From a virus, in IMG/VR virus record IMGVR_UViG_3300025276_000001, positions 1 to 64,000 of that record: a DNA stretch of 64,000 nucleotides; one strand, given 5' to 3'. Position numbers and translations under genes: made by a program. This document shows, in pieces, positions 55,948 to 64,000 of the stretch (position 1 is the first letter of the stretch; every line of letters begins with the position of its first letter). The notes under the pieces are model-generated. The model saw nothing but the letters and a program-made list of their open reading frames with translations. It did not search any database and was not told the DNA's origin.

Positions 55948-58900
55948 ATGGCAAAATGTCCCAACGTAAATGCAGCAGAGTACAAAGCACTGCAAGCAGT
56001 TTATAAAACTGAAATTGAAACAAACAGTATTATTAATTCTTGGCAGAACGCTAATGAAAGTGATAATTTTCCAACAGCTGTTCAGGCGGCAAAGTTTGTT
56101 AAAACTACAAAGGCTGTCTATGCACTTAAACAAAAGCAGTTTGGTGAAAGTGTTATCAGTAACTTAGTTAATAAGAAACTAATCCACATGTTTAATGGAA
56201 ACTATCTTGTTAATGTTGCATACCCAGGTACACAAGAATATAATGCGCAAGCTGTCAAGGATAATTTAAAAGCTATATATAAGTATTTAGATATTAATAA
56301 AATTCCTTTAGAGACTATTGACTTTGCTGCAACAGATAAAACATTTAAAGTAACAATGCTTAATAATGTTTTTACACCTAAAGATATATTAGAATCTACA
56401 CGTGGGTGGGATACTTCTAGATCACAAAAGGTTGTAGGCCATCTTAAAAGAATGTTTCCGGGGGTTGAGGTAAGATTAGTATCAGTTAAAGAAGCTAAAA
56501 GAATACATGATGGTTTACCAGCATGGAGAAAAACATCAGGTAGCTTTGCTAATGTAAATTCATTTTACTATGATCAAGTAGCTTATTTAGTTAAAGGAAG
56601 AGTAACAAATGAAACAGCAATAGAAGAGATGCTTCATCCATTCATTGATGCTATTAAGGTAGACAATGAATCTTTATTTAATAACTTACTTGAAGAAGCT
56701 AAAGTAAACTTTCCAGAAATGGTTCAGCAGATTACTGAAGCTTATAATAATAAGAGAAACTTTAATGACTTAGATAGAAACTTAGAAATAGTAACACAAG
56801 CATTAACAAGACATTTTAATAATGAATATGAATCACAACCTACTAATTCTTTTTTAAAGTTAATTCAAGATGCATTAGAATGGTTTAAGAGTGTTATAGA
56901 AAACTTACATGAATATGTTACTGGTAATCCTTTGCCTGTTTCTGCTATAAGTAAGAATGCAACGTTTACTGATATTGCTAAATTATTAAATACAGAAGGT
57001 ATTAGGTTTAAGTTAGAAAAAAGAGCAAGTGCAAAACTTAGATATTCTTTTACTCCAGAAGTACAAAGTATTTTACAAGGTGCACGTTCTGTTGCTAACG
57101 GTATTCAGCTAGAAATACTAAATAAGATGTTTGGTATAGCTGAAAAAGATAGTAGAAATAATGATAGGTTATATGCTAATGCGGCTGAGCCAACTGATGC
57201 AGGTCCTAGAATAGTATTCAATCAAAAGGATCACACTTATATAGATGTCAATAATCCTAATGGTCAGGTGTATGCTTCTGCAACAACTGCAATAAAAGGA
57301 AAACTTAGTAATAAAGAAGGTGAAGCAATCATTAGAAGAGATGAAGCACTACAAGCTTTAAGTGATAAAGGTCAAAAGCCTAATGCTAAATTTACTGAGA
57401 AATATAAAAAAGAAATTGCTAATGGAAAAGCAGATGACATCCAAAAAGAAAAAGATGTTAAGCTTAACCTAGATCTGGGTAATGATGTTGACATGATTGT
57501 TGAGTCAATAGTTAAATTAATGAATGGCTATGAAGGAAACATTAATACTGAATTAGAAAAGGCTATGGATAGCATGGCTGTACTTAGCCGTGATCAAGCA
57601 AGAGAATTTTTTGGTGCAATGAAAGTTGCAATAAGAGACTTTATGCCTATTGATGGAATAGCTCTTTCTCAAGTAGTTGTATATGATGAAGCAACAAAAC
57701 TTGCTGGTACTGCAGATTTAGTTATAATTGATAGGAATGGTAAGATTAGAATATTTGATTTAAAGACTAGTAAGAATTCTATAGAGAAGAAAATTTCATT
57801 ATCTCAAAGTGCAGGTAGAAGAGGTTTAGGAAGTTATGAATTTAGTGAATGGACTTTACCAGCTGATAGTAGGTTAAGAAGTGAGAGTAAAGAAAAGATA
57901 GGTAGAGAAGTAACTAAGTTGAGTACAAAGGGTCAACATAATTTACAAGTAAATCTTTACAGAAGAATGTTTGAGAACATGGGCTTCTCAGTTTATGAAG
58001 GTTCATTTGCAGCATCTACATTTCATGTTCAATTGGATATAGCTAATAAAGGTGAAAAACAAGAGTATAAAGGAACTTGGGATTATGAGGGTAAAGTAGA
58101 TCATTATGAAACTAATATATCTGAAAATAGTGTTTATGTAGACATGCTTATTCCGGCTACTGTTGATAACAGAAACAAGAAAAAACTTGATGCTAAACTT
58201 GCAGAACAACCTGAAGCTCCATATAGAGGAGATCAAGATAAAATGGCTCAAGAAGAAATTGAATCTACTGTTGAGGAAGAAGTAGCACAAGCATTATATC
58301 CAGAAATGAATACAGTATTTGGTGCGTTAGAATCTTATAGTACTGCATTAGATCAAGCACAAAGAGGAGACCTAAATACTAAGAAAGTATATTCTAAACG
58401 TTCTAAAGAACAAAGGTTATTGGACATTGCAAAATTACAAGCATATATTACTAGTGGTATTAGCAGAGGTCCTAAAGCACAATCAAAGATCTATACTGGA
58501 TTATTAAGTAATGCTTTAAAAGACATAAGAGAGTTTACTGATTATGTTACTGATCCTAATAATGTAACAGGTGATCCTGAATACATTGGTTTTGTATTAA
58601 ACTTTAATAGATTCCTTGCAACTTATGAACCTTTATATGCAATAGAAGGGTCTAAGGAATTAAATGCAACACAACAACAGTTGGTGTTAAATTTAAAATT
58701 AGAAGTTGATAAATTAATTGGTGGTACTAGATTAGTCTCAGAAGGTAGAGAGGGTATTATCAATGATGCAATTTTTAATTATGTAAAAGAAACAGTAAGA
58801 CTTAGATCATCTAAACAATTTGGTGTAGAAGGTAGTGGGTTTACTGAAGCTGATTTAATTAAAGAATTAACTATAGTTAATGATATCCCTGGTATTGATT

Positions 58901-61900
58901 TACAAACCAGAGACATGGATACTTCTACAGATACTTTACTTGCTGTAGTAGCTAAGATATACAAATCACAAAAACAACTTTTACTAGACAGGATTCAGTA
59001 TAGAGAAAAAGTAATTAGAACTGCAGGTAATAAAGTATTAATGCTTAGCGGTACTAATAAAGAAAATGCATATAATTATATGCAAAACTTTAATGAGGAT
59101 GGAACACGTAATGGTACTTATGTTAAACCTATTGGTAGTAAGTTTTATGACAAACAAAAAGAACTAAGAGCTGCAACTAGAGATGCTGATAATGTACCAT
59201 ATACTTATTTCAATATAAGTGATAAGAACCAAGCATCTGAAGAAGAGCTGGAATACAATATAGATTTAGCAAATAAAAAAAGAGCTGCATCTCAGTTTGG
59301 ATTTGCTGAAAGAGTTAATGAAAACGGACAAAGAATTGATGGAGAATACTATTCATATAACCAAGAGTTTATTGATGCAAGAAATAAATTTGAATACTTT
59401 GTAAGTAATGATGCATATGAAGGACGTTGGTTTAAAAAACAAAGAGTTGATAGTGTAGAGTTTAATGCTTATGAAGCTAGATACTATAACATTACCAAAT
59501 ATAATCAAGCACTTAGAAATCCTAATGGTGAAGCTACTGGTGTAATCATGCAAGGTGTTGATGGAAGGTTTGTTAAACCGGAGTATAAAGATAAGAATCA
59601 GTTTAGACTAGACAAAGAAGGTAATAGGATAGAAGATTTACGTAGTGATAAATACAAAGCAATATTTGATCCTGCTAAAACTGATGCATTGTCAATAGCA
59701 CAAAGAGAGTTTTATGTTTTATATGTAAAATTCTTTGAAGAAGAGTTGCTTAGAATGTTGCCTGATAACGTTAGGCAATCAATGCTAGGAAAGAACCCTG
59801 TTGTAAAAAGCAATCTTTTAGATGATCTTAAAAATAGACCAAGTATAGTTTCTAGAATGTATGCAAGTAGTGTTAGAGGAGTTAAGAATTTATTCCAAGA
59901 AACTTCTGTACAAAAAGCTGTTCTGCTTGATGAGGTGGGTGACATAACTAATAGTCTACCTATTTTTATGGTAGGAAGCCCAAGGAAAGAAGGGGATATG
60001 GAAGCTGTAGAAGCAAAAATAATAATCCTTGAAGAGAAGTATAAAAAGAATACTGTTAATAGAGAAACTTATAAAAGTCAGTTAGCAGTATTAACTGGTG
60101 AATTAGCAAAAATAAGAAGTAGACCTTTAGCAAGTGAGCTGAGTGGAGATCTAGCAACAAGTTTAATAAAGTTTAGTGCAATGGCAGAGCACTATGAAGT
60201 TATGGGTCAAATAGAAGATACCTTAACTGCAATACAAAGAGTAGTTAATAATAGACAGTATGAACCGTCTGATGTTAATACAAAATTTGTAGGGCGTGGA
60301 CAGAACTTAATAAATAAAGCTAAGAAACAAGTTGACGCAGCTGTTAGTGGTGTTGAACAAAGTGGATCAGTTGGATTTAAAAAAGAAACAAGTGGTGATT
60401 CTAATACTGTAAGAAGATTAAGAAAGTATATGTCAATGGTATACTATGATAATGAATTAATCACAAAAGGTGCAGTAGATAAAATAGCTGATCTTTTAAT
60501 TCAACAATCTTCTCTTGCTTATGTAGCCTTTAATCCTTTTGGTAACTTTAATAACTACCTTATGGGTAGGATTAACAACAACATTGAGATGTTGGGTGGT
60601 AGATTCTTTAGTAAGAAAAACTTTCTTAGAGCGGGTGGTGAGTGGAATAAGCAAGCTATAACCGGCCTTGTTGAAAGAACTGGTTCTGGACTTAGAGATT
60701 TAGCTGATGTATCCACTGCAGGTCTAGCAGGTATTGGTAAGTCTAATTATGATCCTGACTTTGCAAATAATAAGTATGAAGCATTCACACAGCTTCTAAG
60801 AATGATGGATGATTCTACAGACATACGTGAATCTGGTAAAGACTCAGATGGTAAAAGCATATGGGAAAGGTTTAAAGAATGGGGTTATGTAATGCAAGAT
60901 GCTGCAGAGTACAATGTACAAAGTAGAGTAGGTATTGCTATGATCATGGATACTAATTTAATAGATGAAGCAACAGGAGAAACATTATCTATGTATGATG
61001 CATTTAACTTTAATGCTAAAACTAAAGAGTTAGATTTAGAAAGTGGTAAATGGTCAGTATTAAACAAAGACGGATCTACTCAAGAATACAATGATGCATT
61101 CAGATATGACTTAAGAAATAAAATTAGAGAAGTCAACAAACAAATTCATGGTAACTACGCTGCAGAAGATAGAATGGTTATTCAATCACATACGCTTGGT
61201 AATTTAGCTGCTCAGTTTCATAAGTGGGTTGCTCCGGCAATTAGAGCTAGATTCCAAACAGAATACTTTGATGAAAATCTTGGATGGATGGAAGGTAGAT
61301 ATAAATCTTGGTTTAAGTTTTTGGCTTTCTATTTTAAGAATGTAGTAGAAGCTAAGGGTAACATGAAAGAACTTACTGAAACCTTCTTAAAAGAACAAGA
61401 CGGTTATGATGGTAAAGGTGGTCAAGCGGATCAAAAGGGTAAAAATAGACTTTTTGGATTCTATAGAACAATGGGTGAGATGTCTATTATAGCTGGAGTA
61501 TTTTTAACTAATCAACTTTTAGCAGGTTTATTAGAAGGAGATGATGATGATAGTGATACTGAAAAAAGAATTAAAAACTTAACTAAGTATCAAGGAGATA
61601 GACTGTATAAGGAATTAGTATTATTTGCTGTTGTTTTACCAGCATCAATGGAACAGATATTTCAAATGGCTAAGTCACCAATTGCTACTACAAGAACAAT
61701 GGGTGAATTAGGTCAAGCTTTAAGTATGACAATATGGACACCATATGAATTAATTACAAAAGGTAAAGAAGGTTATGAGGCAAACTCAGAATACGTATAT
61801 CAAAACAATCCTAATAAAGGACAGTGGAAACTAGGGAAAGAATGGAAAGATGTTATTCCAATTCTATATACTATACAGAAATGGAAGAATGCTCTTAAAC

Positions 61901-61923
61901 TAGATAAGTTCTGGATTAAATAA
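55948..61923 (+). CDS. Large virion protein with degenerate zincin and RecB-like nuclease domain (1991 aa)
   Basis: The start is 8 bp after the giant gene's stop. Residues about 205-330 resemble the zincin module of the giant neighbour, but the HExxH is E226-E-M-L-H230: the first His is lost, so it is probably inactive. Residues about 425-690 form a PD-(D/E)XK nuclease of RecB/Cas4 type: VYASATTAIKGKL, G-T-A-D590, F-D604-L-K606, and Q667-x3-Y671. Long helical stretches follow. The C-terminus has two hydrophobic segments (about 1845-1863 and 1887-1905) split by an acidic EGDDDDSD stretch. A likely ejected protein; the nuclease could cut host DNA or trim phage ends (inference). Confidence 0.75.
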   Translation: MAKCPNVNAAEYKALQAVYKTEIETNSIINSWQNANESDNFPTAVQAAKFVKTTKAVYALKQKQFGESVISNLVNKKLIHMFNGNYLVNVAYPGTQEYNAQAVKDNLKAIYKYLDINKIPLETIDFAATDKTFKVTMLNNVFTPKDILESTRGWDTSRSQKVVGHLKRMFPGVEVRLVSVKEAKRIHDGLPAWRKTSGSFANVNSFYYDQVAYLVKGRVTNETAIEEMLHPFIDAIKVDNESLFNNLLEEAKVNFPEMVQQITEAYNNKRNFNDLDRNLEIVTQALTRHFNNEYESQPTNSFLKLIQDALEWFKSVIENLHEYVTGNPLPVSAISKNATFTDIAKLLNTEGIRFKLEKRASAKLRYSFTPEVQSILQGARSVANGIQLEILNKMFGIAEKDSRNNDRLYANAAEPTDAGPRIVFNQKDHTYIDVNNPNGQVYASATTAIKGKLSNKEGEAIIRRDEALQALSDKGQKPNAKFTEKYKKEIANGKADDIQKEKDVKLNLDLGNDVDMIVESIVKLMNGYEGNINTELEKAMDSMAVLSRDQAREFFGAMKVAIRDFMPIDGIALSQVVVYDEATKLAGTADLVIIDRNGKIRIFDLKTSKNSIEKKISLSQSAGRRGLGSYEFSEWTLPADSRLRSESKEKIGREVTKLSTKGQHNLQVNLYRRMFENMGFSVYEGSFAASTFHVQLDIANKGEKQEYKGTWDYEGKVDHYETNISENSVYVDMLIPATVDNRNKKKLDAKLAEQPEAPYRGDQDKMAQEEIESTVEEEVAQALYPEMNTVFGALESYSTALDQAQRGDLNTKKVYSKRSKEQRLLDIAKLQAYITSGISRGPKAQSKIYTGLLSNALKDIREFTDYVTDPNNVTGDPEYIGFVLNFNRFLATYEPLYAIEGSKELNATQQQLVLNLKLEVDKLIGGTRLVSEGREGIINDAIFNYVKETVRLRSSKQFGVEGSGFTEADLIKELTIVNDIPGIDLQTRDMDTSTDTLLAVVAKIYKSQKQLLLDRIQYREKVIRTAGNKVLMLSGTNKENAYNYMQNFNEDGTRNGTYVKPIGSKFYDKQKELRAATRDADNVPYTYFNISDKNQASEEELEYNIDLANKKRAASQFGFAERVNENGQRIDGEYYSYNQEFIDARNKFEYFVSNDAYEGRWFKKQRVDSVEFNAYEARYYNITKYNQALRNPNGEATGVIMQGVDGRFVKPEYKDKNQFRLDKEGNRIEDLRSDKYKAIFDPAKTDALSIAQREFYVLYVKFFEEELLRMLPDNVRQSMLGKNPVVKSNLLDDLKNRPSIVSRMYASSVRGVKNLFQETSVQKAVLLDEVGDITNSLPIFMVGSPRKEGDMEAVEAKIIILEEKYKKNTVNRETYKSQLAVLTGELAKIRSRPLASELSGDLATSLIKFSAMAEHYEVMGQIEDTLTAIQRVVNNRQYEPSDVNTKFVGRGQNLINKAKKQVDAAVSGVEQSGSVGFKKETSGDSNTVRRLRKYMSMVYYDNELITKGAVDKIADLLIQQSSLAYVAFNPFGNFNNYLMGRINNNIEMLGGRFFSKKNFLRAGGEWNKQAITGLVERTGSGLRDLADVSTAGLAGIGKSNYDPDFANNKYEAFTQLLRMMDDSTDIRESGKDSDGKSIWERFKEWGYVMQDAAEYNVQSRVGIAMIMDTNLIDEATGETLSMYDAFNFNAKTKELDLESGKWSVLNKDGSTQEYNDAFRYDLRNKIREVNKQIHGNYAAEDRMVIQSHTLGNLAAQFHKWVAPAIRARFQTEYFDENLGWMEGRYKSWFKFLAFYFKNVVEAKGNMKELTETFLKEQDGYDGKGGQADQKGKNRLFGFYRTMGEMSIIAGVFLTNQLLAGLLEGDDDDSDTEKRIKNLTKYQGDRLYKELVLFAVVLPASMEQIFQMAKSPIATTRTMGELGQALSMTIWTPYELITKGKEGYEANSEYVYQNNPNKGQWKLGKEWKDVIPILYTIQKWKNALKLDKFWIK

Positions 61924-61967
61924 TTTAGACAAATTTACATAGAAAAATCTTCTAAGTTTAAATAAGA

Positions 61968-62007
61968 ATGACTATATTATTGTATAAACCTACAGTAGTA
62001 TAGTCAT
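61968..62007 (+). promoter_or_regulatory. 9-bp inverted repeat upstream of outer-membrane operon
   Basis: ATGACTATA (61968-61976) and TATAGTCAT (61999-62007) are perfect inverted copies 22 bp apart, with a second short palindrome CTACAGTAG near the right arm. They lie in the 100-bp gap before the outer-membrane protein gene (start 62024). It could be an operator or an mRNA hairpin; TAAGTTTA (61953-61960) is a one-mismatch -7 box just upstream. Confidence 0.5.
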
Positions 62008-62023
62008 AACTTAATACTTGTAT

Positions 62024-63238
62024 ATGAAAAAAATTATTGTCTTTTTACTTTTATCATTATTTATAACAAGTAATGTATCTGCACAAGGAAAGTTCTTTAG
62101 TGGTTTATATAAGGACTTTTTAAAATACGGTACCGTATACGGTGCTGGAGATATTTCTAATTCCATTGAAGCTGCAGAGCCCACTTACTTTGTAAGAACA
62201 GGCCAAGACGGCAGTCTATATTCCATTCCTGTTGTGGTTGATAATACTCCTAATTATCCCTTTGATTATAGATACGGAATTGGTATTAGAAAGTTAGCTA
62301 GATTTAGTTATGAAAGAAAGCCTAAAAACTTTTATGACGGAACAGAAAATCAGCTAGCATTTTCAGCACCAACATCTGCTTTCAAAGGTTTAGAATATCA
62401 AATACATTTTGAGAAGGAGAGATGGAGAGGGGAGAATTTTACAAACCACCATTTATTTGTAAAGCACACTGGTAAATATCATATTTTTAAAGTTCAAAGT
62501 AGAGAGGTAGATAAAATCAATTTAGAATTCTTTTCAATTGAAGCTAGAGCTAGGTTACCACTTGGTGAGAAGTTTTCAATATCAGCAGGAGTTATAGCAC
62601 GTGGACACGAAAGAGCATATGGTTATAACCCAATAGAGATATGGTTAAATGAAACTACAGAATATATAAACCCAGATGGTACAACTGAGGAGTTTCCAAC
62701 TAACCCTTGGTATACTTTAGGATTCTTATATGGTTATTCTGATCACTTCACAACTTCTACTGATGCTGCTACAGGAGAAGAAACTCAAGACTGGATTTGG
62801 AAAGATGCTGATGGAAACATAGTAGCACATACTGATTTAGAGTTTAGAGAAAATATATTTACTGACTTAATGAATAGGTACAATGGAGAACAATGGGAGC
62901 TCTTAGATCCTTGGGTAGAGATTGCTCCTATTATAGGTGCTGATTTTTATCATTATAAAGGTAACTTTTGGTTACATGCATATGCTAATTATATATTACC
63001 AATGCACAGATATATAAAAGGTGATGAAGACTTTTCATACCTAAACAGAAACAACTACGGTGCAGGAGGTTTAAATCCAGAGTCTGAATTAGAACAATGG
63101 AATGATTATTCTGCTGGACTTAGTTTTGGATTTAAAGTAAATAAAAGCTTAGGGGTTTTTGTACAGGGAGAATACTCTAAGATGTGGGATAGTGAATTAT
63201 ATCAGACTACATTTGGTCTTAATTATACATTTAGATAG
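62024..63238 (+). CDS. Phage-encoded outer-membrane beta-barrel protein (404 aa)
   Basis: The start is at ATG 62024 (an in-frame TTG at 62018 is not preferred). Residues 1-20 form a signal peptide (MKKIIVFLLLSLFITSNVSA) with cleavage likely before QG. The mature part has alternating aromatic and polar residues typical of beta-strands (for example FFSIEARARLPLG, FWLHAYANYILP, LGVFVQGEYS) and ends in TTFGLNYTFR, an outer-membrane insertion signal with an aromatic residue near the end. So it is exported by Sec and probably inserted by the host Bam complex. It forms an operon with the lipoprotein (2-bp gap). Likely roles are superinfection exclusion, surface change or help in release (inference). 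Confidence 0.8.
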   Translation: MKKIIVFLLLSLFITSNVSAQGKFFSGLYKDFLKYGTVYGAGDISNSIEAAEPTYFVRTGQDGSLYSIPVVVDNTPNYPFDYRYGIGIRKLARFSYERKPKNFYDGTENQLAFSAPTSAFKGLEYQIHFEKERWRGENFTNHHLFVKHTGKYHIFKVQSREVDKINLEFFSIEARARLPLGEKFSISAGVIARGHERAYGYNPIEIWLNETTEYINPDGTTEEFPTNPWYTLGFLYGYSDHFTTSTDAATGEETQDWIWKDADGNIVAHTDLEFRENIFTDLMNRYNGEQWELLDPWVEIAPIIGADFYHYKGNFWLHAYANYILPMHRYIKGDEDFSYLNRNNYGAGGLNPESELEQWNDYSAGLSFGFKVNKSLGVFVQGEYSKMWDSELYQTTFGLNYTFR

Positions 63239-63240
63239 AT

Positions 63241-63954
63241 ATGAGAACGTTAATTATTTTTATGATAGTATTATTAAGTAGTTGTTCTACTTATAAAGTA
63301 AGTACAATGGGTCACGATCCAGAATACAGTCTTAATCTACCTGATAATATAACGATTGATACCCTTAACTATAGACAATTACAGTGGAAGCTTAGAACAG
63401 ACTTTAACTTTAGATATGATTTTGCAGTCTATGCAATGAATCAGCCATTTAATTATAGGTTTGGTAGATACAATAGATTTGGTATGTTTAATCCTCAATA
63501 TAGTAGCACACAGTATTGGATGAATTGGGCATTTGGAAATACTAATTTTAATATGTGGGACAACTGGGGTTACCCATATAGTAATAACTATGTATGGAAT
63601 GGATGGAGTAATGGATATGGATATAATGCATGGCACCAATTTGGTGGAATTTATGGTAGAAGAATGTCTATACAAGATAGGCGAGGTATAGCTGCTATGG
63701 GAAATTCAAGAATATCTAGAGAAACGACTGCTGTTATTCATGGTAATAACAATACTAGAGTGAGAGTAAAAAGAACTAATGTTAAACCAAAAGTAGTAAT
63801 TAGAAACAAACCTATAAAAGTATATAAGCCTATACCTTTTAGAAATAATTCAATTCCAATTAACAATACTAGAAGTAATAGAGTAGTACGTAACAACAAT
63901 AATAATAGTACAGTAATTAAAACAGTAAGTAGGAACCCTACTAAAAATCAATAA
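63241..63954 (+). CDS. Phage-encoded lipoprotein (237 aa) rich in Tyr, Trp and Asn
   Basis: The N-terminus MRTLIIFMIVLLSSCST has a short hydrophobic stretch and a lipobox L-S-S-C15, so lipid attachment is expected. The middle (about residues 65-140) is very rich in Tyr, Trp, Asn and Gly with repeated W-x-W/NWGYP-type patterns; the C-terminal third is basic with Arg/Asn/Pro repeats (RNKPIKVYKP). No enzyme motif seen. It starts 2 bp after the outer-membrane barrel gene, so the two are surely co-transcribed and may work together at the outer membrane. A spanin-like part is one possibility; host surface exclusion is another. Confidence 0.75.
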   Translation: MRTLIIFMIVLLSSCSTYKVSTMGHDPEYSLNLPDNITIDTLNYRQLQWKLRTDFNFRYDFAVYAMNQPFNYRFGRYNRFGMFNPQYSSTQYWMNWAFGNTNFNMWDNWGYPYSNNYVWNGWSNGYGYNAWHQFGGIYGRRMSIQDRRGIAAMGNSRISRETTAVIHGNNNTRVRVKRTNVKPKVVIRNKPIKVYKPIPFRNNSIPINNTRSNRVVRNNNNNSTVIKTVSRNPTKNQ

Positions 63955-63959
63955 TAATA

Positions 63960-64000
63960 ATGGCCCAGGAGATAGGAGAAGGAACTAAAGTAACTTTAGA
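63960..64000 (+). CDS. Start of a further gene (3' end outside window)
   Basis: ATG at 63960 follows the lipoprotein stop by 5 bp, and the frame stays open to the window end (MAQEIGEGTKVTL visible). Thirteen residues are too few to name; in other Bacteroidota phages similar short starts with GxKVTLDLKT belong to small membrane proteins, but this cannot be checked here. Confidence 0.45.
   Translation, partial: MAQEIGEGTKVTL

Noticed and set aside
1-64000. TAG stop-codon recoding as known in some crAss-like phages
   Set aside because: TAG ends at least four genes here (747, 35423, 38179, 63238) and each is followed by a proper start, so TAG works as a stop in this window.
1-64000. tRNA genes
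   Set aside because: The gaps are mostly under 150 bp and show no cloverleaf pattern by eye; a tRNA scan would settle it.

Overview
This window looks like the late, structural half of a large lytic tailed phage (podovirus type) of a Bacteroidota host, most likely a flavobacterium, related to crAss-like phages (Crassvirales) or to the large Cellulophaga-type podophages. Reasons: all 29 coding regions lie on the + strand and are tightly packed (overlapping TAATG junctions, short gaps). The DNA is AT-rich and start codons follow A/T-rich leaders without Shine-Dalgarno sequences. Several candidate promoters match the Bacteroidota TTG-N19-TAnnTTTG pattern. Gene content and order (capsid protein, connector proteins, fibres, two small ring-type proteins, one large muzzle-type protein, then several giant internal proteins including an RNA-polymerase-like one) match that group. 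No tRNA, integrase, replication gene or CRISPR array is visible. All assignments rest on motif recognition by eye; no database search was run.

Layout. 1-5200: C-terminus of the major capsid protein, a 70-residue virion protein, two conserved head/neck proteins, an abundant-type structural protein and a Cys-containing protein. 5200-14130: fibre region, with a small Cys protein, a fibre-tip-like protein, a 757-residue fibre, a 1765-residue fibre ending in a self-cleaving S74 chaperone, and a likely tip protein. 14155-19830: small proteins, a Cys-rich von Willebrand A (vWA) adhesin-like protein, a very Cys-rich FnIII protein, a metallophosphoesterase and a conserved unknown. 19834-27756: two ring/connector proteins and a 2100-residue muzzle-type tail protein carrying a vWA insertion. 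27756-61923: six very large genes for proteins probably packaged in the head and ejected: a cell-wall multi-enzyme protein (zincin, lytic transglycosylase, two LysM, YkuD-like domain, second lysozyme-like domain), three cargo-like proteins, a 4755-residue zincin plus RNA polymerase fusion, and a 1991-residue protein with a RecB-like nuclease domain. 61924-64000: a two-gene operon for a phage-encoded outer-membrane barrel and a lipoprotein, then the start of another gene.

How the genes may work together (inference): fibres and vWA adhesins bind the host; ring and muzzle proteins form the short tail; the 1438-residue protein opens, and perhaps re-seals, the peptidoglycan; the giant cargo proteins enter with the DNA, where the packaged polymerase would transcribe early genes and the nuclease domain might act on host DNA. 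Late genes in this window seem to be driven by host-type TTTG promoters paired with intrinsic terminators. The outer-membrane barrel plus lipoprotein would then change the infected cell's surface.

The most unusual items are the zincin-polymerase giant, the cell-wall multi-enzyme protein, the RecB-like nuclease inside an ejection-type protein, the vWA insertion in the muzzle protein, and the barrel/lipoprotein pair behind a 9-bp inverted repeat.
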